Shown: positions 35,101 through 48,126, counted from the first letter of the stretch. The stretch is DNA of 64,000 bases from Saccharina japonica (GCA_008828725.1 MEHQ01002356.1:256130-320129), one strand, 5' to 3'. The notes: a model not told the origin generated them from the sequence alone. Numbers and translations: made by a program.

Positions 35101-37096
35101 AGCAGCCCCCGTTTACCCACCCAGCCACCAAAAAAGGTTCTGCGCGGACGCACATCGCTTAACATTGAATACGATCCTAAGACTACTGCTGTTGCTGGAA
35201 CACAGTAGAAATAGAATAACCGCCAACGCAGTAACTCAATGCAGTTAAGGGCCCGTAGTAACGAAAGAAAGTTGCAAATCGAATCGATTTAAAATCGATT
35301 TTTTTTTTATGAATCGACGCGGACTTTCATCTGAATGGTCAAAGCATGAGCCACCGGAAAGACATTTGTACTTTGGGGCATGAAAAAATCGATTCGATCG
35401 GATATCAAAACAAGTCCCAAAAGACTTGATTTTTAGCAAATCGAATCGAATCGATTCGAATCGATTCGAATCGATTGGAATTTATCCAACATGTATGGCA
35501 TGTTCCCACTGGGTGAACGTCCCCGATGCGATCCGTCGCTGTTTGGGCTGTTCTCGACAACCACCAACGAGGCGATACATCGTTAACCTCAACGAGTGGC
35601 GACCGGATCAACAGCCGCGCCCACAGCTACATACCATAGCACAACGTGGCCCGGCGGTGGCTCCTAAAAAAACATCACGGCGGTCGCAAGCCCAATTTTT
35701 CCACCAGCTCCATCGGCCAAGCCCGGCGAGAACCAAGCGATCGACCCAAAACACGAACGAAAAACTCAAGACCTCGATAGCTGCATCGCTGTCGCTGTCC
35801 GGTACATGGCGTTTAAGAACTTCCTCCGACCACCCACGCGAAGCTGAGAGTGACAGCTTCCTAGCTTGGGCCTTAAAAATAAAACAGAGGCTGTAGCCGG
35901 CGTGCACGTGACGATGCACGCCGTCGCTCTCAGCTTCTCCCCTCGCTACTTGTCAGCCGGGTGTTCTGTGGGATGTCGCGTTATTCCGATCTTATTCGCA
36001 TTTCGAGAACATACGGAACATACGTGGTTTCAGAGGATAGGACTCGAAAGCCGTATTTTCACTTCAAATCGGAAAAAAACGATTCGATTCATAAAAAATA
36101 ATCGATGTGAAATCGGTTCGATTTGAAACTTGCCTTCGTGAATACGGGCCCTAAGAGTCTGACCACTTCAAGGCGTCTGTCACGCTCCCCATTCCCATCG
36201 TTCTTGGAAGCAGCGGAGGGGGCGCTATTTCGAGCTGGTGCCTGCTACTGTATAGTTTGTATCATATCAGTGCTGCTGTATACCCTGGTATATACAACTG
36301 CGAGCAGTTGCCTGCGGTGCCGTCTCTGTCAAGCCTTACTGCATGGTGCGCAGCGCTCCTGGTGCACCGTTCGAGCAGCACCCTATTATAGTCCAGCCTG
36401 CGGCGTGTGCCCTCCTCGTATCATGCACGACGGCACGACCACTTGGACCGAAAACATGGAAAACCCCTTGCTGGCTGGCTGTAAACAAGGCGACGGCTAT
36501 CTATGTATCACCTCGATCACACCACGGATTCCAAAAAGTAGGCGGAAAAAAATGGATGACTTGATTTTACTACGAATGCTTTCCCTCAATCCCGACAAAT
36601 ACGAGATGATTAGACTAAACCCCACTCTTTATATCCCTCATTTGATTAGCCGCGCGGGGGGGTGTCGTACGAGGGATATCATATCGTACCGGGGGGTTGA
36701 CTTGTAAAATTGTTTGGTACCTTCGACCTTCGAGTCATATCATATGGTACGATGGGATGCCATGTTTCGAGGACCGCACGTACCGTACACAGCCCAGCCA
36801 CATTTTTTCTCTCCAATTTGCTCTCGTTTCATTTGGGACCGTACGTTTTTCTCCTGCGCCTCGCAGCTTGTGACCGCGATCGACCACCGAACAAAACCTT
36901 GTATCGTACGATCTCTCTAGGACGGAACACCAGTTCTCGCGCTTCAGACACCGTGGGTGTTGGGCTGGCTGCCGCTGGGTACGAGACAGAACGAAAGCAC
37001 GCGGATGAATTTGAAGACCACCGCAACGAAAGCAACATCAACAAGAACAACGACAGGAACAAACCACAGACCGCACTCACCGCTAGACACGTCCAT
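29195..37096 (-). CDS. Copy B: Cys-rich zinc-ribbon-like, tail-anchored protein (4 exons, 508 aa)
   Basis: Exons are 37081-37096, 33349-33402, 31585-31682 and 29195-30553. Exons 1-3 have exactly the lengths of copy A (16, 54, 98 nt) with the same donors, and the total of 1527 nt is an open frame. The protein is almost identical to copy A. Differences include RKRQCAKC instead of RKRECPKC in exon 2, a Gln tract of 7 instead of 10, and in-frame changes in the Ala and Gly runs. The C-terminal hydrophobic helix and the GGRPSRR tail are identical. Intron 1 holds a 903-bp PIF/Harbinger-type insertion (35249-36151) that is missing from copies A and C. The start of the gene is separated from unit C by a 1.59-kb foldback element. 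Exon 4 resembles copy A far more than copy C, whereas the DNA beyond the stop codon becomes C-like, which suggests gene conversion or unequal crossing-over. Confidence 0.72.
31740..32055. repeat. Tandem array of the AATAGGACCAGATATTGTTG repeat, unit B
   Basis: About five successive copies of a roughly 60-bp unit (GTAAATAGGACCAGATATTG, AAAATTAGGTAATTATATA, GGGTTTTGTCTAC) lie just upstream of exon 3 of copy B. Unit A (15,905-16,078) has about two and unit C (50,430-50,533) about one. It grew from one foldback repeat by tandem duplication, so array length is a fast marker. Confidence 0.7.
32384..32466. mobile_element. TTAA-flanked miniature element, unit B intron 2
   Basis: TTAACCCATTCATAACTG on the left and CAGTTCTTAAGGGGTTA on the right. 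It is the positional equivalent of the copy at 16400, so insertion preceded the A/B split. Confidence 0.55.
35249..36151. mobile_element. PIF/Harbinger-type non-autonomous element with internal open frame
   Basis: The element starts GGGCCCGTAGTAACGAA and ends in the inverted form TTCGTGAATACGGGCCC. It is flanked by the 3-bp duplication TAA (35246-35248 and 36152-36154). Units A (near 19,500) and C (near 55,350) have the empty site AGTTTAGAGT. TWA duplications and GGGCCC ends fit PIF/Harbinger. The subterminal parts are repeats of GAATCGATTCGAAT. The middle (about 35,490-35,896) is unlike the small relatives and is open on the plus strand for well over 100 codons, with a C-x2-C-x12-C-x2-C pattern near its start. 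No transposase motif is visible. Confidence 0.8.
35487..35896 (+). CDS. Cargo open frame with a zinc-ribbon-like motif in the PIF-type element
   Basis: The plus-strand frame ends at a TAG (AGGCTGTAG) at about 35,896. Near its start it has T-C-M-A-C, then 12 residues, then C-L-G-C, a zinc-ribbon-like four-Cys pattern. A basic, Pro/Gln/Ser-rich stretch and a final SFLAWALKIKQRL segment follow. It is absent from the roughly 200-bp relatives of the element. It may be a captured host exon or a remnant of the element's second protein. The opposite strand is also partly open (to 35,608), so coding status is uncertain. Confidence 0.3.
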
Positions 37097-37537
37097 GATG
37101 ATGACCACAGAAGAACAGCACGCCGGGAGCGGTAGGAGGTCCGTTCGTAGGACGGATCGTTGTAACCAAGCAAGCGCTCAGGCGTGCCACTCGATGCTAC
37201 CGTCGGCTTCCGGCACAACCGCTGTGTACGAGTACCAGCACCCCAGGGTGTACAAGCAGGTCGGAGTGGGAGATGTTTGAAACTTCGTTCGCTGTCTCGG
37301 TAGGCAATCTAGACGCACGGAGGGGGGGGAATCCTCACGGGAAGGTGGAAGTCTTGAGGAAGCTCTGTTTTTGGGCTTCTTCTCTCTCTCGGCGTCTCTG
37401 CGCGGGCGACAGAGAACAGACTGCTTGCTTCATGTGTTTGTTCTGTCTACCGACCGAGGGGTTTCGTATACATATGCGTAGGCGTGAACCTACAGGGAAA
37501 ATATCTGTACATTTTGACAAAAAAAGTAGGAACAAAA

Positions 37538-39128
37538 CACCTGTGTTGCTCTCCCTACAAATCACCAAAATGATGTATTTCCATAACGCCTAATATTATT
37601 GAAACCGGGATTTGGTCAAAATCAGCCCCTCACAAGGCAATTGGAAACGCTCATCGTTGTCCCTGTGTTCTCCCTACCGAGGCACCGGAGAGCCTCAGCA
37701 TCAAGGCCCAAGCCCAAGTGATACTGGGTGTAGACAAAACTAAAGCTACATTGGCGATGAGATTTGTAGATCTCGAGAATTCACGTCCGCTGTTGCTGAA
37801 ATCGATTTCGAAGCTCGAGCCGCTAGGTAGTCGCGCCGCTCGATAAGGCGATGTTCAACGAAGTAGTCGCTGTGCTAGACCAACATGAAATCGCCCAGAA
37901 CTCCTCCTATATGCCTGCATAGACCCAAGGAAGAATAACCAGGGTGGTGGACTTTCGGATTAGCACAACAGCGGCCGCAACCGACCTTCGTAGTGTGCCT
38001 TCAAAAACAGCAAAAAAACGGCCAAAACGTACCAGATTTAGAGTACGAGGTCGTACGCACGAAATGTGATGCTGTACGTACGTGTACGAGTTCTCGAAAA
38101 CATGCACCGACGGAAGTCGTCGCCATTTGAAAAAGCTGCGTAATTCAACCGCCTGGAACCACATTTTCAAACTTCAGCGACGTAGTCGCTGTTCGTAGAG
38201 GACGCGAAAACTGCTGCCGCTTTGCCACACAGTAGTGAGAGCACCAAAGAGCCCATCGCAGGGTGGTGGACTTTTTGATTAGCTGTGAGGCTGGAGCTAG
38301 AGCAGAATTACGAAATGTCCTATGGGAAAAAATACAGTGGTAGAGGTTCTTCCAGACGTTAGGCTGAAATACATAGAGCCAGAATCGAAGTTTTTTTGTG
38401 GGGAGAGCAACACAGGTGAAAACCTGATGAAACACCTGTGTTGCAGTGCCCACAAAACCGAAAAAAAACTCTTGACACAGAGACCCTGGAACCACACCTG
38501 CCCCGTTTTTTTTTCCTGTAGGACATTCCGTAGTTCTGCTCTAGCTCCGAACTTTCCCATTAATCCAATATTTGGCAAGGCAAATATGAGCTCCTTGGTG
38601 CACTCCCGTGAGTGTGCCAAAGCGACAGCAGTTTCCGCGCCCTCCTTCGATGCGGACCTCGTCGCTGAAAATTTAAAATGTGGTTCCACGCGCTTGAATT
38701 TGTGGATTCCAGTACTGTAGCCAAGTATTTGTTTTCCCTGCAGTAGAACGAGCTCGTGCTCGTTCTACAGCAGATTTTTTTTTTCGAAAAGTACCTCGTG
38801 CTCGTTTTACAGCAGGAAAAAAAATACTTGAATACAGCACGAGAAACCGCATATTCAAGCAGCTGGAACCACATTTTCAAACTTCAACGACGAGGTCCGC
38901 ATCGAAGGAGGCCACGAAATCAGCTGCCGCTTTGGCACACTGACGGGAGTGTACCAAGGAGCTTATATCTGCCCTGCCAAGTTTTGTATTAATGGGAAAG
39001 TTCAGAGCTAGGGCAGAATTACGAAAACTCCTACAGGAAAAACAACTGGGGTAGACGTGGTTCCAGTGTCTCTTTGTCAAGAGATTTGATAAAATCGTGT
39101 TTTTTTGGTGGGCACTGCAACACAGGTG
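37538..39128. mobile_element. Compound foldback element, 1591 bp, in unit B
   Basis: The element is bounded by CACCTGTGTTGC and GCAACACAGGTG. Unit A at about 21,150-21,190 continues without interruption from TTTTGACAAAAAAAAGTAG to GATTATTCACCA. Three arms of about 260 bp with the same content lie inside: 38,156-38,425 forward, 38,415-38,690 inverted and 38,865-39,128 forward. Between the last two is a small palindrome (GAACGAGCTCGTGCTCGTTC). The left 600 bp (37,590-38,150) is unrelated unique sequence, possibly captured. No transposase is seen and the target duplication is unclear because the site is A-rich. Confidence 0.65.
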
Positions 39129-39599
39129 AAAACGATTCTTCACCACGAACCGGTACACCACCCCCGAACAATCCGCACCGATTGTTGGCTCCACCCAAAT
39201 TGACTTGATTTGGAAGTAGTGGGGCTCGTCCGTCGGTCGTAGCGTCCATCCGTGGGTGTCACTGCTTTTTTTGCACCAGTTCGTGGTGAAGAATCAAATC
39301 CTTTTTCGAATTTCAAATTTTCAAATTTTAGCGATCTTTTCCCGGTAGTAGGTGGAGGCCTACTGCTACGCACATTTGAAGCCCATTTCGATTTATTTCA
39401 ATATTAACATATCCCCAGCCCGTTTGACTATTATACTCGTTCGTACACAGTAGCAGGAGCAACCAGCAAAGATCGTAAAAGCTCTCCGAACCCATGACGC
39501 CGACCGCTGTTGACAGCAGCAGCAGCGAGTGGCACGCCGTGAGCAGCAGTATAGTAGTAGCAGCAGTGTAACAAACAGCTGTTATGTCACGTGAGTGAG

Positions 39600-39850
39600 T
39601 GGGTGTACGTCTCGGTTGGCGGGTTACAGTCAGCGCATTACGTTACGGTTGGTGTGTAACGTTTTGGCTGGCGGGATATATTACGTTTGACAGATTGCGG
39701 TTGGTAGATCACGTTACGCTGGGGCGCGTTATGTTGCGATTTGTGGTTTACGGTTGGCGGGTTACGTTTACGCTTGACGGGTTACGTTACGGTTGGTTGC
39801 GGTTTACGGTTGGCGGGTTACGTTTCGCTTTTGGCCGTCACGTGGCCCGT
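39600..39850. repeat. GGCGGGTTACG minisatellite, unit C
   Basis: Degenerate copies of TTGGCGGGTTACGTTACGG, starting directly at the B/C unit junction and followed by a TTGGAACCGAACAACGTATA block also seen in unit A. Confidence 0.75.
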
Positions 39851-40365
39851 AATTACTGCTTGAAACCGCACAACAACGTAGATACACGCAGTACACGCAT
39901 TATTTGTATTATACCTCGTATACTCACACTGTAACTTGTCACACTGTAGCTTGGAACCGAACAACGTATATTATACCTGCCCCCGACCACTGCCCTACCG
40001 ATCGTCCGTTTTTTCTGTTTGTTTTTCATCGCATGGCAGATATATCGTACGGAGTTCGTATGTGCTTCCGATATGCGTACCGATATATATGGGGGTCCGG
40101 AGTTATCGTCCTGCCGCACGAACACGCGGGAACTATTCGCTAATACTTACGTGGGTTTTACTTCTGTTTGTTGCTATTGCGGGGGAGCTTAGTAGTATAT
40201 AGGAGGTAAACACAAAAACCTACCAGGTATACATTTTCATATTTTTACTAACAATATTTGGTCCTATTTACTATGCCCCCCCCCCGTATTACTGTAGTTG
40301 GTTGATTCAGCTGGTTGGTTGTTGAATCAACGACGGCCCAGCTACGGTCGAGGGCACATAATAAG

Positions 40366-40710
40366 GGGATGGGATGGTATGGGATGGTATGGGATGGTAT
40401 GGTATGGCATGGGATGGGATGGGATCGAATGGGATCGGATGACATAGGATGTGGCATAGGAAGGGATGGGATGGGATGGGATGGGATGGGATGGGATGGG
40501 ATGGGATGGGATGGGATGGGATGGGATGGGATTGGATTGGATGGGATGGGATAGGATGGGTTAGAATGGTACGGGGTGAGACGGGGTGGGATAGGACGGG
40601 ATGGCATGAGATGGGATGGGATGGGATGGGATGGGGTGGGATGGGATAGGATGGGATGGGATGGGATAGGATGGGATAGGATGGGATGGGATAGGATAGG
40701 ATGGGATGGG
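40366..40710. repeat. GGGAT pentanucleotide array, unit C
   Basis: The longest of the three arrays, with GGTAT and GGCAT variants at the left, a pure (GGGAT)n core and variants again at the right. Confidence 0.85.
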
Positions 40711-41076
40711 GTATCCCCTCAACATACTTGGTACGCCGGTATAAGCCGCCCTGTGCGAGGTCTTATCCCGACGCAAATGACGGTAGTAGGGGTGTACCGA
40801 ATTTATTTTGAAGGCTCCTCGCTGGAGTAATTTTAGACTCCTCGCCCAAAAAGTGACTTTTTGAAAACAATGACAGCGCAAGACCGATGAGCAATGTCAT
40901 GCATGGCCTACTTAGGTACACGTCGAAACACACATTCATTCGTAAAACGCAAACAACTGCCATTTCAACGACGTTGGGGCGTTTGCCGGGTAGTTACTCA
41001 GTTCAGACGCGTGGTACGATAAAGGTATTAGCACTTTTCGGCGAAAGCGTTTTCTGGATGACGGTGGGCTCCTTAA

Positions 41077-41166
41077 CCCTTTTAGGAACTGCAGTCCCGA
41101 TGTGGGGACAAAACACTTGGAATTAGAGTGAAATCTTGATTCATAGACAGTGTCGTTCTAAAAGGG
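41077..41166. mobile_element. TTAA-flanked miniature element, unit C
   Basis: TTAA followed by CCCTTTTAGGAACTGCAGTC, ending in GTTCTAAAAGGG and TTA. The unit B counterpart (about 22,307-22,395) has lost its left TTAACCC by a small deletion. Confidence 0.55.
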
Positions 41167-41169
41167 TTA

Positions 41170-41370
41170 GGGCCCGTTTTAACGAAGAAAAAATCAATTT
41201 ATTAGAAAAGAAAAAAAACGCTTTTCATTGGTCAGAACCCGCACCACCACCCAAGATTATACCCCAAGATCCTGATCTTCGGTGCTGGTGCGTGTGTTGA
41301 CCAATGAAAAGCGAATTTGAATTTTATTTTTTCCAAATTGAATTTATTTTATACTCGTTAATTCGAGCCC
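41170..41370. mobile_element. PIF/Harbinger-type miniature element, unit C
   Basis: GGGCCCGTTTTAACGAAG to AATTCGAGCCC, with TTA at 41167-41169 and 41371-41373. It is the positional equivalent of the unit B copy at 22399 and shares its altered right end GAGCCC. Confidence 0.72.
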
Positions 41371-43314
41371 TTAACCCGAAACGTCGGACTTTTGATACTT
41401 GTGTTGCCAAATTTTGCGTTTTTGTATTCTTAGACCACGGGATTGATAGTTCATCGGGTGTAGCACTTGAATTTTCCTCCAAAGTACTGGTATTGTTTTT
41501 GGGTGACTTAGTGTTAGAATAGAGCTACGATAGAGGTAGCCCTTTTTGGCTGAATCGTTTTCTGAACGATCGGGCTCCTTAACTCAAATTCGTCGGACTT
41601 TTAATTTTTTTGTGACGAAATATTGTTCAGAGTTTACTTCGGTCATGGGGATTTTTCATCCGGGAGCACTTTTATTTCCCTCCAAAATTATTTTTCGGTG
41701 AGGTACATAATGACGCTCCTTAAGTGAGGAGCTCAGAAAAAAACATGATGCATCTCTATCGTAGCATGCGTCTAGTGTTAGTATAGAGCTCAAGTGAGGA
41801 GCCCCAGAAAAACAAAAATGGTCGGGGCACCTCTACCGTTTCGGCCAGAAAAGGCCTTATCCCGATCATTACAGAAGGCTTTCCCACCCTGCTTGATAAA
41901 CACAGTATTAATTATCCTTACGAAGGGGTGTGTACATAAAACGCTCTTAAACCCTCGAACATAACGAGCGAAACACGAGGATTGGTTCACCACTACGTGA
42001 TAGTATGTGATTGCTTGTATCCGAGTGGAAAGTTGAAGGTTGAGGTGGCCGTACCGACGACCGCTAGAGACACGCATACATACCCTGGAAAAAAAACAAT
42101 TTTACGTTATACTTTTTGGTGTGGAGGCGTGTTTTAAAACTAACATGAGGGTCCGCGGGCGGATTTTACTCCATACTCCAAGAAAAAAAGTGCTCTTAAT
42201 ATGTTACCCGTGTGTTTTTGTGTGACGAGCCGATATTGGACCGCTCTATACCCCCAAGGTAGTGTGAAAAAAGCGGAAAATTCGGCCGTCGACGTAAGGT
42301 CAACTAAGACTTCAATTCCGGATCGCCCGATAAAGAGGGGGAAAAAAACTCAATCGTGGCATAACGAGGATCTCTCCGGGATACAATCCAGGGTCAACAG
42401 GAGGATGTGATGCAAGGATAATTCCAAATGATCTTGTGCACATAGGCCTCTCTTGAACCGTACCTTGTCGTGCTCTTGTTCTCTTGTTGTGCAGATCTCG
42501 CGCTCTTGTGCAGAGACACGACTATACTGTGGTCTCTGATGGTAGAGTATGCACGCCATCCCACCTCATTACGAAAGGCCCGTTCGCGCAAATTAACGGA
42601 CCGAAACACGGAGTTATTTATTTATTTTTCATTTTTTTTATCCGTAATCGTGTTCGCTCCGATTCCGTAATACACGATTCCCCCTGGGCACAAGTTAAAG
42701 GACCGAAACACGATGTTTTTCAATATTTGTTTTGCTTTTTATTTATTTATTTATTCGGAATCGTGTTCCTTCCGATTCCGTAACATAATTCGGATCCTGT
42801 TAAATGACATTCGGTCATATCATACCTACAAGAAGGGGCAGCTGACGCACACCCGACTCCCACCCCCTCCCTCACACCATCCCATACCCTTCCTACCCGA
42901 CCCCTTGACCCCCCCTCCTCACACACAAACCCTTCTCTTCCACCCCCCCTCCCTCTCCCCTCTCGTGTACGCCTCCCAGCAATCCCCACTTGGAGTGAGG
43001 TTACGAAACGTCTTGTCCGAAACGAAAACCTTCGTTAAGTTTGGACCCCCCCTCCCCAAAACAAAACAAAAAACAGGATGCTGACTAAACCAGAACCAAC
43101 TCAGAGCCACCGCTGAGTAGTGCAGCGACTCTGCAGCAGCAGGTAACTACAGTAGTAACACCATCGCAGGCTCCTCGACCCAAACCACGATTGCTACAGG
43201 AATATATTTTTGGTTACAGATTGTACCTTGCTAGTATGTATGATGATGGGACTATTATAACATAACGAGCTTATTTTTAACACCCATCATGCCGCGCGTG
43301 GGGGTGTGGCCCTA

Positions 43315-44680
43315 CACGGGTCAGCTTTTATATGTCTCTATCACTAAATACGAGCTCTAACCGTATATACGAGTAGCCTCATGCTGTATGACCATGGCAC
43401 TACGGTACAGACGCTAGATAGAGTTTACGCCTACGATGGCTATCCAAAGATGCCATACATACGGACAATATATACCCTGGTTCTGCATAGTTAGGAGAAT
43501 GGTGCTCAGCCCGCTCTATATCAGTACGACGGGAAAACACGGTAATTTCACCCATCTCTGCACACCGAAAACGGAGGGAAAAACAAAAAAAACGAGAAAA
43601 ATAAATGCTCACTACCAGCACGCCCAGCACTATCAACACGCCTACGTCTGCCTGGCGTTGCTGCTGTTTTATTCCCAAGCATGCCCTCTCGGCAAAGTAA
43701 CAAAACACACCCATTGATTTTCACAAGACAGCGCCCAAACAATGGTAGTAATACCCCAATCGTAGCTCGTGTCCTTACGCTCTTTTTCACTAAATATGAG
43801 CTCTAACCGTAGCCTCATGCTGTATGATCATGGCACTACGGTACACGCTACACTTTACACCTACGATGGCTTCGTACCCAAGCTGCCATTACATACGTAC
43901 AATATACGACTGTATACCCTGGTGCTGTATAGTAAGGAGAATGGTGCTCAGCTCGCCCTATATCAGTACGAGGGAAAAAACGGCAATTTTACCCTTCTCT
44001 GCACACCGAAAACCGAGGGATAAGAAGACAAAAAAAAAAAAAAACGAGAAAAAAAAATTGCTCATTACCAGCACGCCTACGCCTGCCTGCTGCAGCTGCT
44101 GTTATATTCTCAGGGATACCCTCTCGGTATACTAACGAAACACACCATTTATTTTCACAACACACCGGCCGAGCAAATGCTTCTGCACCCCAATCGTAGC
44201 TCGTAGCACGTGTCCTTAATTTACGCCCTGTTCACAATACTGTACCGAGCTTACCGTAGCCTCATGCTGTATGACCATGGCACTACGGCACAAGCTAAAG
44301 TGTACGCCTATATATATATATATATATACGACTACAGTAATGACAGGATTATATGTTCATACGAACCTGGTACTGGATAGTGATGTTGGCGGTGCTCAGC
44401 CCGCCCTGAGTACACGGTAACCCTTCTCTGCCCACCGTAATCGGCGAGAACGAAAAAAAAAAATAACACAGAGAGAACAAAATGAAATTCTCAGTATCAA
44501 CACACCTATAATAACAGTATCAACACGCCTACTTACGCCTGTCTGTTATTGTCTCTGCTGCTGCTGCTGCTGATTCATTCGAAAGTATGCCTCACGGATA
44601 AGCAACAAAGCACACCCATCCATACAAGACAGGTATATAGGGCGGTGCTTCAGCACAACAGGATCGGAAACCGAAAATCT
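43315..44680. repeat. Three tandem copies of the 440-bp repeat, unit C
   Basis: Copies of the GCCTCATGCTGTATGA block lie near 43,378, 43,813 and 44,258, ordered as in unit B. The TA run of the third copy is longer than in B. Confidence 0.72.
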
Positions 44681-45995
44681 CAAAAAACAAAACAAAACAT
44701 AATTGGCTAATTTCTCGCTATCAAATCAACATGCCTAAAACATGCCTAAACATGCCTACTGCTGTCTACTGTTGCTGCTGCTGTTATATACCGCCCGTGA
44801 ACACGCCCCCCCCACCGTACAATAGCAAAGGAATCACCCATGGTCACAAACACAAGACAGGCGGCGCAACGTCCGAGAAAAAACAAAAACCAGAAAATTG
44901 CATGAAAAAAAGATAAAACAAGAAAAAATTGAATGAAAAACAAAAACTACAAAAAAAACTACCCCTCTGCCCCGAAATATAGTGACCGTTCGGATCAAAC
45001 ATCCAAGATACACCCGTTCTTTATATCCAAGGACGGAACGGTAAATACGCACGTAGACTACCTCCTCACGAGTCCATCCGAAGAAATACCTATGTACACA
45101 CACCCGTACGCATGCACGCATGCATGAACGCACGCATGTTGACACATACTACAGCAGTGGTCTGAAAGGCAGACCAGGGATGGAAACCACGCCACAAAAA
45201 AAAAAGAAAAACGCGGGGGGAAACACACACTTACTACTACTACTTACTGTAGTAACAAAAATACACGTAAATAGGACGTATATAACACTGGCAGATTCAG
45301 AATTCCTACATGCCACTCTGCCCGGATAGCATGCTATAGCTACCTAGGATAGAGCCGCCCTCCTCCTCCTTTTTCCTAGGCTACCTTACTCACGCGTTTG
45401 GGGAGCTCTCTGCATCTCTTCCGTGAAATCGGATCATGACGAAAGAAACAAACGTGTGATTTTGCCCAAAACCCCACGGTGTCGTCTATTAATAGATACG
45501 TAGAAATTCAGCGAAGGCTACCGTAAAAAACACTAAATAAAGTGTTTCAACGAGGGTGGGTGGGTGGGAGGGTGGGTGGGTAGGGAGTTCCTGGAGTAAT
45601 GAGGGGCCCGTGAGTAAAATGTGAGTTTTGTCAAAAAGTGCTACCGCTATGGTAGCAAGCGCCCGGAGGCGTAAGGAAGGCGACGGTTTTGGTAACTCTT
45701 ATGGAACACCAAAACTGGCCCCTTAAATGGTCGGGATAGATTCGTACCTTTTTCTACAGTCGGATGTGTACGTACCAGTATGATACAAAGTATAATAAAA
45801 CATCACGAGCAGAGAAGAGGGAACATCACTCAAAACAACACAAAAACGCAAACGGGGGGAAGAGGGGAGGGAGGGAGAGGGAGGGAGAAAGGGAGGGGGG
45901 GAGGTACTCATGTCGTGCATGACAGTAGTCCAATGACTACAGACCCTCGCATCCCTACAATGCCGGGAGTGGGGGGCCCCCCGCCCCCCCGCGCC

Positions 45996-46031
<36 letters not shown>

Positions 46032-46399
46032 GTGACCGGAAAACCCCCCAAACTGTGCCGCTGACTATAACGACGGCTATGCGCAGGAATCGCACCACGA
46101 AGGCCAAAACATACTGTCGGCTTCGTCGTTCAGAAACCACGAAAAATCAAACATCAAACCAAAACCAACAACCCACTACCCACTACCAGAGAGGCCGAAA
46201 CATAGTGTCAGCCTCGATGCTCAAAAGCCCCGAAACCATTAAATCATCAATCCACTACCACGAAGGCCAAAACGTAGTGTCAGCCTCAAACAGAAAACAC
46301 GCGATATTCTACGCGTGTACGATTAACGTTCGACGATCTCATAGCTTGCCTCAAAACCGATACACAGTAGCATTTTACCCGCGACACCCCAAATTGTAG

Positions 46400-46663
46400 A
46401 GTCCCGGCTTAGCGTATCCTTGCTTAACTAAGCCTGTTAGCTTAAAAGCTCAGCTCAGCCTAGCTCAGCTCAGCCTAGCTCAGCTTAGCATAGTTAAGCC
46501 CAGCTGGGCTTTCAGCTTAGATAAGCTCAGCTCAGCTCAGGATATATAAGCTCAGATTATCCGAGCCCAACTAAACCGGTTAGCTTAAAAGCTCAGCTCA
46601 GCTAAGCTCAGCTCAACTTAGACAAGCTCATACTGGCTTAGCTTAGCATAGCACGGCCTAACC
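46400..46663. repeat. AGCT/CTTAG-rich repeat after the copy C stop codon
   Basis: Same repeat class, with several substitutions and a different register in its left half compared with A and B. Confidence 0.68.
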
Positions 46664-48126
46664 TCAACGGCGCGATGGTCGTCCGCCGAAAGCCCACACC
46701 GCCGCGCCTACCAGCCCCACCCCAACCGCCGCCACCCCGCAGTAAAACAATCGGCTCCTGCGTCCGCCGCCCGTCTGGACCTGCTCCCGCTCCTTCTCCA
46801 GCTCCCCCTCGCCACCGCCGCCACCACCCCAGCCGTCACCGCTACCGCGGGCCCTGCCCTTCCCCCCCTCGTCGCCGCCCGCCGCCACCACCACCGCTCG
46901 CCCGCTCAAGTTTCCGGTAAAACCGGAAGAGCTGCTACTGGAGATCGACCTCCCACCCACTCCCACTAGCATCTCGCTATGGTCCTCCATCGACAGCGTC
47001 GGCACATCTTCAAAACCCGCGATTTTTCGCTCCAGAGCTTGCGCCCTAGCTCGTACTCCTGCCGAATATGTGGCCCTCTTCTGCTGCTGCAACTGCTGCT
47101 GCTGCTGCTGCTGGGGGCGGTGTTCTTTGAGCGATGCCGCTACCGCGGCCGCGACTGCTGATGCCGCGGTCATGTCCACGCCTATGTCGGCGCTGCTGCT
47201 CTTGCGGCTCGCGGACGCCAGGCTGCCGCCGTTCCTGCTGCGGCTGCTGCCACCGTCCGAGAAAAACTTGACGTTCTCCTCCAGGCTGTTCGAGGCCGTG
47301 CTTCCGGACCCGTCTCTGCACCGGCTCCTGTCGCTGCTGCTCTTGCAGGTCTTCTTGTCCCCGCTGCTGCTGCTGCTGCTCCCGTCGTCCAACGTCTTCG
47401 GACGCTTGTCCCTGGGCGACCGCTCAACACCACCCCCCCGCGCTCCTCCTCCTCCTCCCCCTCCTCCTCCAGAAGCGGCGGCTCCTCCTCCCCGTCCTTC
47501 CACTTCAGCTACATTCGCGGGCGTCAACGCGTAATCCGCCGAGGCCGACGACCCCGACCTCGCTGCAGCCGCTATAGCCGCAGCCCCCGCAGCCGCCGCC
47601 GCAGCCGCCGCTGCCGTCACCGCCACACCAGCACTAGACAACGGCAAAGCAGCGTAAGCCGCCTTAGCCTTGGCCGCCACTCGCCGCACCGACCACACGT
47701 CCACTACCGGAGGCGGCAACGCGCGCTGAACACCCTCACCGCCACCACCACCACCACCGCCACCATCCTCCTTCTTCTCCTCCGCGCCCATCAATTGTGT
47801 CGGCGTTGCCGTCACCATTACCCCGTTTCCGAGATCAACCGAGACGCCTTCGGGGATGCTGCCGCCCGCGTCGCTCCGTCCCATCGCCGCCACCGCGCCT
47901 GGGACGCTGAACGTCTTGAAGGTTCTCAGCAGGGGGTCCGAGCCGCCTTCCACGGTTAGCGTGTGCACGCAGTCGTTGCACATCCCGTAGTGAAAACGGG
48001 AGTCGTCCACGCGCTGAAGGAAAACACGTGGACGAGGAGTATAATGAGTACGTTTTTGGACAAAAGATGTGGGAGAGGGTCTATGGCCATACGACTACGG
48101 CCATGCATGACATGCGGCTAATGAGT

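Larger units (their letters stand above)
21621..39590. repeat. Unit B of the tandem segmental triplication
   Basis: Block order is as in units A and C, but the GGCGGGTTACG minisatellite is missing. The unit starts directly with a truncated TWA-type miniature element fused to the GGGAT array. It also has a local 1.29-kb tandem duplication (about 22,517-23,808 and 23,809-25,100). Its left part matches unit C almost perfectly and its gene part matches unit A, so it is a mosaic. It carries two large private insertions, at 35249-36151 and 37538-39128. Confidence 0.85.
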
